A stretch of 64,000 nt of DNA from Diplodia intermedia (taxonomy: Eukaryota > Ascomycota > Dothideomycetes > Botryosphaeriales > Botryosphaeriaceae): contig JAKEKT010000038.1 of NCBI GenBank assembly GCA_021495925.1, positions 62,001 to 126,000 on the forward strand. Reading direction: 5' to 3'. Shown piece by piece: positions 1 through 10,593 of this stretch. Every line of letters begins with the position of its first letter. The stretch's first letter is position 1. The position numbers and the translations under genes were made by a program. A model generated the notes under the pieces. That model ran no database searches, was not told the origin of the DNA, and was given only the letters and a program-made list of their open reading frames with translations.

Positions 1-202
1 TTGGTCATCGAGGACTCGGTGGAATCTCGTATCGTCATGCTTCAGGAAAAGAAGGCAGCCATGATCAACGGAACCGTCAACAACGACCAGGTAAGCGATG
101 CATTTGGCCTCTCGATGATTTTTCGAATGCTGACATCCAACCCAGGTTGCTATCGAGAAACTCACACCCGAAGACATGCAATTCCTTTTCCGCGGAACTT
201 GA
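1..202 (+). CDS. RAD16: RAD16-like SNF2 helicase/ubiquitin ligase, C-terminal end (partial)
   Basis: Only the last 48 residues are in the window. Exon 1..90 reads through to a donor GTAAGC at 91; the acceptor CAG at 143-145 opens the last exon 146..202, which ends in TGA. The visible peptide has the conserved end of the helicase C-lobe (EDSVESRIVMLQEKK) and finishes with LTPEDMQFLFRGT, the characteristic tail of the Rad16 group of SNF2/RING ATPases. Rad16 works with Rad7 in global-genome nucleotide excision repair of non-transcribed DNA. The helicase and RING parts lie outside the window, so the assignment to Rad16 rather than Rad5 or Uls1 rests on this tail alone. The intron is 55 nt. Confidence 0.8.
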
Positions 203-2071
203 GCAAGAGCTCTCTTGCACGGCTCGAAACTTGCAATCCAAGGAAGGCAACTTTGATTTGCTGCACTTTCTTAATTCCCGATGGGCTTTAAACTTGAAGG
301 GCCATCTCATTTCGGTGTTTCTGGCTCTCATGTTTGAACTCCGAAGAACCGGTCCCTCGCACGGGACCTCATTTCTTTCACATGCAAAATTAGGAACTGG
401 CTTTCATTTCACATCGGCGTGCACTTTTCACCTTCACAAAACCATTCATGCATTTCTCCCAAAAGCTTGCAGGTATGCGGTGGAACATTGAGTGGGTGCT
501 TGCTGCATGCTCTTTTTATACCCACGGAGGATATTTTTGTTACAACTCGTGGCATCAGCGGGCAAGGATCAAAACAGATGAGGTAGAGGAAGTTAACAAT
601 TTTGCTAGTAAAGTTCGTCCATGAAGTGCTCCTGATGTTTGTGTCAGTGCGCATTAATGACCCAAATCGCCTTCTTCTGGAGGCGATGGCTGTGGATCCA
701 GACACTAAGCCTAATGCATGACCGTCACGGTGAGTAGTTAGCATGTGGCTGAGGTTCCCAGATTCAACTTGGTGCGGATTTGACAGTGTGTCACCTAGTA
801 TGAGGCAGCAAGAATGATGCAGGCAGAACCTGGCATACAAAAAAGGCTGTGCGCGAAGGGTCGCTGGCACGCAGCCAGCAGCAATCTATCCGGTCAGCAG
901 AACGAGGCACTGCATGATCTATTAAAGCCCGGAAACCGTTACTAATCGACAACTGCGGAGGAGGAACAGTTGATGCGTGGAAGAACGTGATAGCGGCCGT
1001 TGCGGATGCCGTCTGCAAAGCCGCCATCGATATCATCCATCTGCAAGCACGGATACGCTACCAGAGCTCCTTCAAGGCCCTGGATCGTTCACTTTTCTAT
1101 CTTGGCTGGGGAGCCATGCGGGTGGGACTATGATGTGCGGCAGGCATGCAGCCACTCATAGCGCGTGGTTGACCCCACGTGCCCGAGCTTTTGGACCCTG
1201 GGCCATAGCTCTTTTGCCGGATCCGCTTTTTGTCATGCTCTTGACCAGGAGATTGCCGTCCGTAGCTGCTCTCGCTTGCTGCGCGAACCTACGTCTCCGG
1301 GCTGGCGGGGGACGGCGATACGACAAGTGGCGAATGGATGCAGATGGAGCTCTGAAAGAGGTGACCGCGAGACAAGTAACTGGGCAATAATGACGCGCCC
1401 GCCCCGCAGCGCAGCCAGCCGCGGATCGGCCATGCATACATGTTTCCTTCAGATTACCATAATTGCCGGCAAGGCGCAGCTCGTGGCAGCGCTTGTCGAC
1501 GCCTCTCAGCCCCCGCTACCGGGCGGCCTCGATGATTGATTGCATTTCGGCTGTGACTGATGCCTGCTTGGCCTCGATATCGATTCTCCATCCTGGACCT
1601 CGTGCCTGGCGCCGGATTTCCCCCCAGAGCTGGCCGGTTGCTGCGCCATATGTACGCGCAAAGAAAAGGATCCATCAGGCAATTGCCCCCCCTCCAATTG
1701 CAGCTTGTCCTCCCTCATAAGTGAAGCCTTGCTACCTCTCGAAGCTCCCGTCCACTGTCTTTGATTTCCCTTCTTACTACTCCCCCACGTCGTTATCCCA
1801 TGTGACCTCTTATGACTGACTTCCGAGCTTACAGGCAGCCCAATTGCTCGAAGAACCAGCGCTCCTACCAACCAGCACAGCAACCGTACGCAGACCTCAA
1901 CGCTTGCCACCCTGCCGCACGCAGCCGCCGCGTGTTTCCCCCAGTCTACACGCCAGAGCAAGGTAGTGTGCACACGCACACTCGCTCTTTCCTCTCTCTC
2001 CCCCTCCCCACCAGCCGCTTTCCGCCGACGACTCTACCCCAACAAGACAACAGGAGGGCAAGGCAGTGAAA
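203..2071. other. Intergenic, 1.9 kb, no supported gene
   Basis: This holds the 3' flank of the RAD16-like gene and the leader of the next gene. Several open frames of 60-157 codons exist on both strands but none shows a recognisable domain or a convincing splice structure. From about 1740 to 2060 the plus strand is rich in C/T (runs such as CTCTCTCCCCCTCCCC), the usual look of a fungal 5' leader before the ATG at 2072. Confidence 0.5.
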
Positions 2072-4593
2072 ATGGCAGGCATCCTCAACATCGGAGACAT
2101 CCTGATGTTGTCGCAGCTGGCGTGGAAGATCGGCCGTGCGTTCACTGCAGGGCGCAAGAGCGCCCCGGCCGAGTTCCTCGAGGTCGAGACCGAGGTGAGC
2201 GGGCTGGCAAATGCGCTGAAGATGCTGGCCGAGACGCTGTTTGCGGACAACAGCGGCGAGTCAGCAGCGGCGGGTTGTGCAGACAGACGATTTAGTGAAG
2301 ACGCAGAAGGGAGGCTCGGACGGGAAGTCGGAGGGACAGGTGAAGGAATCAGGGAAGAAGGGAGCGGCATGCTGGCGCGGGCGAGCGCGGAGACGCGTGG
2401 CGGCGTCGAGGTGATCCTGCAGTCGTGCCGGCAGACGCTGCGCGACCTGGAGAGCCTGGTCGAGCAGTACCAAGTCATCCGCAAGCACCGCACCGGCGGG
2501 GGCTTCAGCATCGAGCGCAGCTGGAGCGACCTGGTGCTCAGCGCGTACAAGAAGATGCTGTGGACGGCCGAGGGCGGCAACATCCAGGCGCTGCGCAACA
2601 TGCTCCACATGCACACTTCGACCATCACTCTTACCATGCAGGCCCTGCAGAGTAGGTCCCTCAGCCGCCTGGAGGAAACCGTGCACCCCATGGCCGAGAA
2701 GGTCGATGAGATCCACAGCGCCGTGACGGGCGATCTGAGCGACAAGATCCAGGACGTTCACGCCATCGTCATGGCCCTCGCAGGTGCGAGCAGCAGCCCA
2801 AGCTTGAACCCGCGCGATAGCCACGCCTCCGACCTGCCCGTGTGGGACAGTCCGCTGCTGGAGCCGATGCCCGAGTCGCTGCGCATCGGGTACTACTCAC
2901 GGATGTCCGTGGCCTCGCAGCAGCAGTTACAACAACGCTCCCCAGATATTGCGCCGCTCGGGGGAGGCGGCTCCTACCCCTACGCACGGCGCCGTCACTC
3001 TTCGCGACGCGAATCCGACACTAGCACGGCGCCCTCGTTGTCGGAGACTTCGGACAGACGCTCCAGCGGCGGCACCTTCTCGACTATGCCAGCGACAACA
3101 GTGGCGGCAGCGGCAGCGGCAGCGGCGACAAGGACGACGGCGATGTCGCCAGGGTCGCCGGGCCCACCGTCACGATGCCCGTCAACGGCGGCGCACTGGC
3201 GTATCGAAGAGGCAGCAGACGAGGGCGAGAGCGACCAGCAGCATCATTCGGTATCACCGCAGTCGCTACCACAGCAGCGGCAACAGCAGCAGCGCCGGAC
3301 AGACTCGCGGCTCTCGTTCACTTCGTCCACCCTGCCATCGCCCGCTATACCGCCCGATCCGGATCTAGACGCCGGGCTGCGGAGGCTTTCGCTCGGGCCG
3401 GCAGCGGTCACGGCGGACGTGGAGAAGATCCTTTTGGAGCGGTCCATGACGACCAGGAGCCAGCAGGATGCGTTTGAGAAGGAGGCCTTTAGGGATTCGG
3501 CCATCTTGTGCGAGTTGTAAGTTTTTGTCCGGCCCTTCCACGAACTCGTGTCGTGCGTTCCTTCGGGACGGCTGATTGAGTGGGCAGGCGCGGTAAACAG
3601 GTCGAATACTTGCAACTTCCGAAAGACGAGAACATGCCCTTAGACGTGGAGATGGGTGATGCGATGGGACCTTGCCGGATACTCGTTGTCACGAAAAGAA
3701 TCGCGAGGCCCGATGGCTCGATCCGGTTGGCGACGAGCATTTGGTCCCTCAGCGATGATGGAGCGGTGCGGCTGCAGCAAAAACGTATAGTCTTCCTAAA
3801 GTCTAAGAGATTGGAGAGGGTCGCTGACAAGGTCCGTTTGTAGTCGCCGATGGAGTCGAAATAGTTCCTCACGCGTCATACTTCGTCCCCGAGAAGATAT
3901 CGCTTCCGCTCGTTGCAGAGCTCAGGTTTCACGATAGGGTTTACGGCGCAAAGCCCATCAAAGTTGAGAAGACGACTTGGGTCAATTACGTCTTCGAAGA
4001 CGTTAAAAGTGAGCCGCCTTTACTGGATTTCCCCCCCTTTCCCCTTGTTTTTTTTTTTTTTGGTTTGGTAATCTTACCTGCTAGACCGAACATTGTCTGA
4101 CATGACAGCATCAGGCGGAACACTCTTCCAGAACGAGCTTATGGGTCGAATCTTGGTAGGAGTGTTCAAGACCGAGAAGACGCTGAGGGTACACGAGGGT
4201 TTCTCCGGAGTCTTGACCTATCAGGAGCAAATGTGCGGCATGGAGAACCTCAGGCTCTGGGCCAATCCCGCCAGTGGTGGGGTTCTGGCAATGATCCATT
4301 TCAGCGCCCAATTCCGGCCAGGATATCTTGCCTTTTACCTCAACTCCAGCAATTGTCCGGTTCGCGTGAAGGACGAAGGAGGAAAGGAGGTCAAGATCAA
4401 GGGATTAAAGATCCCCATAGACAGAAACAGGGCAGGAATCGGCGGGAGGAGAGGGAGCGAGTCGGGTAAGGTCGAGGGCAAGAAATGGATTACGGGCGCG
4501 AGGGTGGAATTCGCTTCGGATGTCGAGAAGCTGTTGTTTCTTGAGAAAGTGAAGGAGGTACAGCAGACTATGATTCTCTTACCGGACATATAG
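2072..4593 (+). CDS. Large fungal protein with STAND-type N-terminal domain; function unknown
   Basis: Four exons join in phase: 2072..3516, 3588..3784, 3844..4008, 4109..4593 (763 aa). The intron at 3785-3843 (59 nt) has a CTGAC branch-like site and removes an in-frame stop. The first ~60 residues (MAGILNIGDILMLSQLAWKI...) match the helical N-terminal segment common to fungal STAND/NLR-like and PigL_N-type proteins, by eye. No NACHT or repeat domain follows. A long low-complexity middle (residues ~240-470) has a poly-Ala run near residue 345 and Gln-rich stretches. The C-terminal ~250 residues are ordered and contain FRPGYLAFYLNSSNCPV; I do not recognise this part. A GTG four bases upstream is in frame but the ATG is preferred. 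No catalytic motif is visible. The third intron carries a 14-T run (4048-4061). Confidence 0.7.
4048..4061. repeat. T14 tract in an intron
   Basis: Fourteen T residues in a row within the third intron of the STAND-like gene, upstream of the acceptor at 4108. It may act as a polypyrimidine tract. Confidence 0.85.
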
Positions 4594-5028
4594 ACTCGGC
4601 ACGACTGGTGTTCGGATAGGTTGGGAGCTACCACCGGGGGTCGGGGTGGATCCTGGGGGGCGTCGGGTTTAATGGTGATGCTCTAGATTGTTAGATATCC
4701 AGATGCGGCATGCTAGCTGTGAGTGAATAATAAACTGAAAAGGAACAATGAAGGGAGAAAAGATCCGTCTCTATTTCTAATGTTACATCCTGCAAATCAT
4801 CGCTCTGGGGTATTTCGACGCTCCAGGGCATGATCTGCATGTTTCGATTACCCGCTTCGAGGGAGAAGCTGCTCCCAGCCGCACGTTTTTGGCATTCGTT
4901 TCCGTGATTTCGCCGAATGTCCCCGGTGCCGCAGGGTATATGTACTGTACAGTATCGCCAGAAGGAAGTGGATGGTCGCCCGAAATCGTGAATGCTTTTA
5001 CGCAAGGGGAGAGAAAAGCCTGTTTGAG
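4594..5028. other. Convergent 3' flanks, no gene seen
   Basis: Tail-to-tail spacer between the STAND-like gene (+) and TOM7 (-). A 104-codon open frame on the minus strand (4691-5005) has no recognisable family and lies in the expected 3' untranslated region of TOM7. Confidence 0.5.
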
Positions 5029-5375
5029 TTAGATAGTGCGCTTCGCAAGTACAGTTGGTAGTCCTATTGGCTCGAACCTGATGATGGCGGGCTTAGGCGT
5101 GCTTTGCGACCAGCCTGAAATGATGTCAGTGACGAGTCCCGAGTAGCTTCTCGGCAATACCATACCAAAGTAGAGGATCAAAGGCAGGTAGCCACTTTAA
5201 GATTGTCAGAATGGAAATGAGCGAGAATAATCGGCAAGACCAGCGTACTAGTGGATGGCGACGCGGGAAACGTCAATGAGCTTGGAGATGCGCTCCTGCG
5301 GAAAGGTCAGTGAGGGCAAGATTGGGTAGCCTGTTGGTGGACACGCACCTTGGACTCCTCGGAAAGGGTGAACAT
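5029..5375 (-). CDS. TOM7: Mitochondrial import receptor subunit Tom7
   Basis: Too fragmented to show as one open frame: four exons on the minus strand, 5375..5349, 5295..5249, 5194..5166 and 5114..5029, give exactly 63 codons with stop (62 aa). The protein begins MFTLSEESKERISKL, the family start (yeast Tom7 has a similar DESKERISK segment), then one membrane segment with the conserved HYGYLPLILYFGWSQ motif and a short C-terminal tail. Tom7 is a tail-anchored small subunit of the outer-membrane TOM complex and modulates assembly and disassembly of the pore. An in-frame ATG lies upstream (near 5492), but the family start at 5375 is preferred. Head-to-head with SF3B4. Confidence 0.9.
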
Positions 5376-5697
5376 CTTGACTGGCGGTGGTGGAATGAGG
5401 ATTTTGACGCGGTGGTGGAAGGCGGCGATGCTGGTCGGAGTCTCGCAGAGCTTCGTCATGAGCGTGAGACCGAAAAGTCGATGCGCCGGCATGACGTCGG
5501 CTAAACGCGAAGCTTCACTTTTCCGGGCCCGCGCGCGCGTCTCGCCGCCCGCTGCCCCATGTAAGCTCTTGAAGCTCGACATCATCGCAACATCGCGCCC
5601 GCAGCCACGACTTTCCTTCATTCCACTGCAGGAGCTGCTCCTCCGCCCAGCATCCACGCCGCTGCATTGAGCTTCCGGTGACATTCACATCGCCGCC
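5376..5697. promoter_or_regulatory. Shared divergent promoter TOM7 / SF3B4
   Basis: The two start codons are 322 bp apart and point away from each other, so both leaders and promoters must fit here. A C/T-rich plus-strand stretch near 5590-5700 suits the SF3B4 leader. No obvious TATA box. Confidence 0.5.
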
Positions 5698-6909
5698 ATG
5701 TCTGCGCCTAGCCGTCATTGGTAAGTGTCCCTCCGACAGCTCTACACACAACTAGGCCACTATGAGACTAAGGCGCCGTCGTAATCACAGGGAGCAGGAT
5801 AAGGAAGCCACCGTCTACGTCGGCAACCTCGATGAGCGCGTCTCCGACAAGCTGGTCTGGGAGCTCATGCTCCAGGCTGGCCGCATCCAAAACGTCCACC
5901 TGCCCAAAGATCGCGTTACCCAGACCCACCAGGGCTACGGCTTCGTCGAGTTCCAGAGCGAGGAAGAGGCCGATTATGCCGCCAAGATCATGAACCAGAT
6001 CCGCCTCTACGGCAAGCCCATCCGTGTCAACAAGGCCAGCGCCGACAAGCAGAAGACTGTCGAGGTCGGCGCCGAGCTCTTCGTTGGCAACTTGGACCCA
6101 ATGGTCGATGAGAAGGTCCTGTTCGACTGCTTCTCGAGGTTCGGCAGTCTTGTCTCGGCTCCAAAGGTACGCACACTCGCCCACACATTGTTGCCCACCA
6201 GATCTAACGGGATCATGCACAGGTCGCGCGCGACGAGAACAACTTGTCCAAGGGTTACGGCTTTGTCTCCTTCGCTACATTCGAGTCGTCCGACGATGCT
6301 ATTGTGAACATGAACGGCCAGTACCTCATGAACAAGGAGATCAGCGTCCAGTACGCCTACAAGAAGGACGGTAAGGGCGAGCGCCACGGCGATGCCGCCG
6401 AGCGTGCTCTCGCTGCGGAGGCCCGCAAGCACGGCGTCCAGCCGACCACGCAGCCCCTCCCGCCTCAGTTGTTCCAGCAGCCCTCCCTCCCGGCTCCCAG
6501 CGCCCCCGCCGCCATGCTCAACGGCGCCGGTCCTACGCCGCCCCCCGCCCCCGCCAGCTTCCCGCCCCCGCCCAATTACCAGAGCGTCCCCCCGCCGCAC
6601 CAGCAGAGCCGCAGCACCCCAGTCCAGACCACCCCACTGCCGCCCCCGCCCGCCGGCCTTCCCGCTCGTCCCCCGCCGTCTCAGGCTGGCTACGGCGGTC
6701 CCGCTGGCTATGCTCCTCCCGGCTTCTCCGCTCCTCCCCCGCCCGGCCAGTTCCCGCCCACGGCTGCTCCACCGCCCGGTTTCGCCCCTCCGCCGAACTT
6801 TGCTCCGGGCTTCCCGCCGCCTGGTCAGGGTCCTCCTCCGCCCGGATTGCCTCCTGGCATGCCGCCGCCGGGCTTTGCCCCGCAGCAGCCGGGATACGGC
6901 AGGCGTTGA
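5698..6909 (+). CDS. HSH49: Splicing factor 3b subunit 4 (SF3B4/Hsh49)
   Basis: Three exons: 5698..5720, 5791..6166, 6223..6909 (361 aa). Two RNA-recognition motifs are clear: RRM1 from about residue 14 (TVYVGNL as RNP2, QGYGFVEF as RNP1) and RRM2 from about residue 101 (ELFVGNL, KGYGFVSF). The rest is a Pro/Gly-rich tail with many PPP and PGF repeats. This layout and the leader EQDKEATVYVGNLDERV are diagnostic of SF3B4, the U2 snRNP protein that contacts pre-mRNA near the branch site and binds SF3B2 (Cus1). The metazoan-like Pro-rich tail is absent from the short yeast Hsh49. The first exon ends within the codon for residue 8. Confidence 0.95.
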
Positions 6910-7703
6910 GCGCATCAGCCGTGCCGCGCCTTTTTCGAAGGCCTTTCTGGATTTTATTCAAAGTCGTAAAAGCATATGGTTGATGGTGTGTGAAATACCC
7001 CTCAGCATTCAGCGGGAATGAGAACAAAAAGCTATCAGTGGTGGGCACAGGCCTGCTCAATGGAATAAGGGTCGGCGTCATAAGGATCATTTGCAAGCGT
7101 CTACGGACACGAACGTAAGTAGTCAAATGCTGCTTTTGCAAGGTGGAACCAGTCAGTAATGTAAGGTGTGCAGCAACTCGTACGATCCACTTCCCAAGAG
7201 CATACCAAGTGGGTGGCGAAAGTTGAATTGCTGCTGCTGCTGCTGCTGAGTGACACAATTGACAGTGACTTTGTGTGGGAAGCTGAAAGCTTCTACTACC
7301 CCAAGATGTGGGGTTTGCGATATTGAGTATTTCGCCGGAAGGGAGAGCTTCCGGGTGGACTAGTAAAGAAAACCGGAAGAGTCCGGAGTGACGATAGTAT
7401 GAGAGATGCAGCAAGGAAACACGGAGGGGACTCCTGTCGGTAATACAAATGAAAGGAAAGAAGAAGAGACAAGCAATCCAAGATCCTCCCGGTCCAACGC
7501 CCGCGCTCGCTTGAAAAATAGAAACCAATGATGATGCTTCCCGCCCAACGTTCCAAACTTCTTTATCCTCCCCCCTGAAAATTGCTTTCAGCCGCCCCAA
7601 CTTGGATTCTTCGCTAGTTGGTACCTCGTTCTGGATTCTCGACCAATTCCCCAAGACTCTTGGCTACGTGAGACGTAGATGTTCCATTTCCTGCCTCACG
7701 CTC
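6910..7703. other. Convergent 3' flanks with a (CTG)6 repeat
   Basis: Spacer between SF3B4 (+) and the DUF2015 gene (-). A run of six CTG units sits at 7231-7248. Long minus-strand open frames here continue the antisense of SF3B4 and are not believable genes. Confidence 0.5.
7231..7248. repeat. (CTG)6 trinucleotide microsatellite
   Basis: Six perfect CTG units (CAG on the other strand) in the spacer between two convergent genes. Confidence 0.9.
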
Positions 7704-8215
7704 TCACGAGAAGGACACGAACTTGGGATCCCTCGGCCGGCCGTCGGGGCCGATATTGTTCTTGGCAAAGCGGTCCTGCATGTAGATGCGGCGGGCCTCG
7801 TCGAAGCCGCAGCCGCGGGCACGCATGATGCGGCGCACCTCGGCCTTGGCGGCGCCGTCGAGCCCTGCGCGCGAGTCGCCGCCCGCGACGTTACCGGCCA
7901 GGTCGAAGTGCGCGCTACTGAAGCCGGCTTCCATGTCGTCGGCGAAGGAGCCGTGGCCGCCAGGGAGGCGCGAGTAGAGCCACCGGCTGAAGGGGAGGTG
8001 CGGCAGGTGCGAGCTCCAGCGCGCGCGGGTGAAGTAGAGGGCTTTCGGATTGGTTAGCTTTTGGTTTTTGTTGTCGGGGGGTTGGTATAGGGAATGCTGG
8101 GGGGCAGATGGCTTGGCGCTTTCTCTGGGCAGGAGGTTGAATGAGGAGACGTACCGGTTGCGATGACGAAGATGGAGAGGGCGAGGGAGTAGGCGAGGTA
8201 GTTGTCCACGAACAT
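7704..8215 (-). CDS. DUF2015 family protein, small, one membrane segment
   Basis: Two exons on the minus strand, 8215..8155 and 8041..7704, give 132 aa. The start MFVDNYLAYSLALSIFVIAT looks like a signal anchor or single membrane helix. The rest carries the DUF2015 core seen in many ascomycetes: FSRWLYSRLP, then GDSRAGLD, AAKAEVRRIM and the invariant-looking end IGPDGRPRDPKFVSFS. The family is fungus-specific and its function is not known to me. The intron is 113 nt. The gene is head-to-head with eL28, start codons 590 bp apart. Confidence 0.85.
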
Positions 8216-8804
8216 GGTGGGCGATATGTCGTGAGGTTTGCTGGAGGGAAAGATAGGCTACGGAATGGATGCGGCGGGCTCGCGGTGGTGGTAGTGGCTC
8301 AGGATTTCTGGCGGTACCCGGAAACGCGGCTGCGTGCGGAGTACAGGTGACGAAAGCAACGGAACGAGACGGAATTAGGGAGCGGTGACGCGTGTACACG
8401 ATAGTCGGTGCTGTAGTATTCTGCGGATATGCGGCAGTTGCGGGGCTGCTATCACAGCATGACGCTGGCGTGGATGGAGCTGATGAGCGTGGTCTGCTGT
8501 CTCATTTACGCCGCAGTAGTTGAAAGGCAAGGTAATGCGCTTGGGCCGTCCGGCGACATCCCCCGGCGATCACCTTCGTCAGCGCCGGCTGCGCCACCCC
8601 AGCCATACCGGACTCGGCGTTTGTATTTGTCCGGGAGGCGCATGCCTCAGGCACAGTGTCGCCAAACCACCCACAAACGGCCTAGCGCTGGGCGGATGCA
8701 TTTTGGAACGCCCACGACCACACGAGACGAGTGCAGGACAGCGACAAGAGAGACGGCCGCCCGATACACCTCACCACCCCCAACAACCCCCCAAATCCGT
8801 CACA
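8216..8804. promoter_or_regulatory. Divergent promoter region DUF2015 / eL28
   Basis: Between the two divergent starts. The last ~45 bases before the eL28 ATG are C/A-rich (CACCACCCCCAACAACCCCC), typical of highly expressed fungal genes. A 217-codon open frame crossing into eL28 in another frame is rejected. Confidence 0.45.
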
Positions 8805-9504
8805 ATGGTTCAGAACGTTTCTGCCGACCTCGTCTGGGAGGTTACCCGCAACACCAGCGCTTTCCTCCTCAAGCGCAAGCAGGCCGGTGGTGTCCAGTTC
8901 TCCCGCGACCCGCTGAACCTGACCAACAAGCACGCCCGCAAGGTCCGCATTGCTCTCACCGCGAACCACCTTCTCGTGCAGTCTGGCTGATTGATTTTCC
9001 GTGTAGTACGAGGGTTTCGTCAACGACAAGGTATTACCAATTCCAGGCAATGAGCGACGGCTCTAGGAACGCGCCCGACTAACGCGACTTTGTGCGATTA
9101 AAGGCCTACGGCATCCAGCCCGCCAAGAACGGCGGTGTTGAGTTCACCATCAAGAAGGCCAACAAGGCCAACAAGCCCGCCTCTGCCATCCAGACCACCA
9201 CCTTCGGCCCCTCGACCTCGTCCCGCAAGTACGTACCCCGCAATCTAGGAACAGATTTCGCTATCGATACGCGCCTTTCCATTTGAAGGAAGTTATGGGA
9301 GGATCTTGAACGTTGACAGCTTGGGATAGGGTCTACAAGAACATCATCAACTCGACCGTCAAGCGCCACTACCGCGCTGACCTCCAGAAGGAGGCCGTTG
9401 CCCGTGCCAGCGCCATCAAGCACGCCCAGAAGCCCGTCAAGACCGAGAAGCCCGCCAAGCTTAGGGGCAAGAAGGCCCTCCAGCAGGCCACCAAGTCCGA
9501 GTAA
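8805..9504 (+). CDS. RPL28: 60S ribosomal protein eL28 (L28e)
   Basis: Four exons, 8805..8942, 9007..9030 (24 nt), 9104..9228 and 9330..9504, encode 153 aa. The start MVQNVSADLVWEVTRN and the block GGVQFSRDPLNLTNKH are signature sequences of eL28; the basic Lys/Ala-rich C-terminus fits a ribosomal protein. The last acceptor was chosen as TAG at 9327-9329, because the nearer CAG (9317-9319) would give a stop after three codons, while the later site gives SRKVYKNIINST as in homologues. This is the eukaryotic eL28, not yeast gene RPL28 (which encodes uL15). S. cerevisiae has no eL28, so the gene argues against a close relative of baker's yeast. Confidence 0.93.
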
Positions 9505-10593
9505 ATTTCCCGTTCACGCTCGGCATTGAGGGTTTAAAAATGGTCAGGGGATAAGGGGGGAAGGATAGAAAGAAGCGTCCGAGGAGGAGCATTTTCTCTC
9601 TGGGTTGGGATGATAAAGGAGTTTTCCATCATGGGCGCATATGCGAAAAGCAAAGAGCAAATGGCTGGATTATGATCACGAGCTGGGGAATTGGCTCGGG
9701 TTCGGGGATTTTGACTCCTTTGCGCTCACTCGAATCAAAACAATTTCCAATCTCACGCTTGTTCTCGGGATACTGGAGGGTCGCGTGTCCTGAATACACC
9801 CAACTTCGGTGAAATGTCTTGGGATCTCGGGGATGTCGTGGTGCTTGAAACTTTGGCCAGAAATATGCGGGATTGCGGGAGACATTAGTTCCGGCGTCGT
9901 TTACGTTACTGGGACCAGATTGGTCCGGGTGATATGGCAATACGGTTGGCAAAAGTCAAGCTCTTGCCTGGCTACCTTGGTTGCTGAATCGCTTTGTGCA
10001 TCAAGATGCACACTTATGCTTCCTTTCGAGGCTGGTCTAACCGTTGCGAGCCCACCACGCAAGCGACGCCACATCAGGTTTACGGAAGATTCAAGCCCTC
10101 CGAGACCTGCAGAAAACGCTACACACCCCCTACGCGGGTACTTGAGTCCAATATCTGTACGAGTTCTCCCGCGTTCAAACTCGGACCTGAGTTTGGGTAT
10201 TGAATTCAGCTATCTGTGTAGGTATAATCTGTGTGGAATAAGGTTTGGATGACCAGATTCTTCTGCCACCCACCCATTATACTTCTCACGATTGTGTGAA
10301 AAAGTCATGACTGGTAACAGGGCGCGAGAGCCACGTCGTTGTCGCGAAAAGCAATAACTGCCATCCTTTGGATTTATCCTATGAGGTTATCCAGTCAATT
10401 GGACGAAATGTCAGCCTCACGATACAAGTGCAAGCATCTAAGCGGCAGGGCTTTCTTGGCAAGCTGCCGCAGGCAACCTCGACCCACCATAGAGCGCGTT
10501 CATATGTCCAGCCTTTGCAATTTGTGGTTATATTTTCTTTTCAACTACCCCTCCTGTCCTTCAAGAAGCCCGATCACAACTCTGAAATCCCAA
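9505..10593. other. Intergenic, 1.1 kb, no supported gene
   Basis: 3' flank of eL28 and upstream DNA of a decayed CorA-like gene. Small open frames on both strands (107 aa on minus at 9629-9952, 147 aa on plus at 9809-10252) show no recognisable family. Confidence 0.5.

Noticed and set aside
977..1390. 137-codon plus frame in the 5' intergenic region
   Set aside because: No recognisable domain; overlapping frames of similar size on the other strand suggest chance.
1897..2745. 282-codon open frame on minus opposite the STAND-like gene
   Set aside because: Ser-rich antisense of GC-biased coding DNA with no family resemblance.
6007..6915. 302-codon minus-strand frame opposite SF3B4
   Set aside because: Arg/Gly-rich antisense of the Pro-rich tail; no domain.
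8429..9082. 217-codon plus frame overlapping the eL28 start
   Set aside because: Overlaps the clear eL28 exons in another frame and has random-looking composition.
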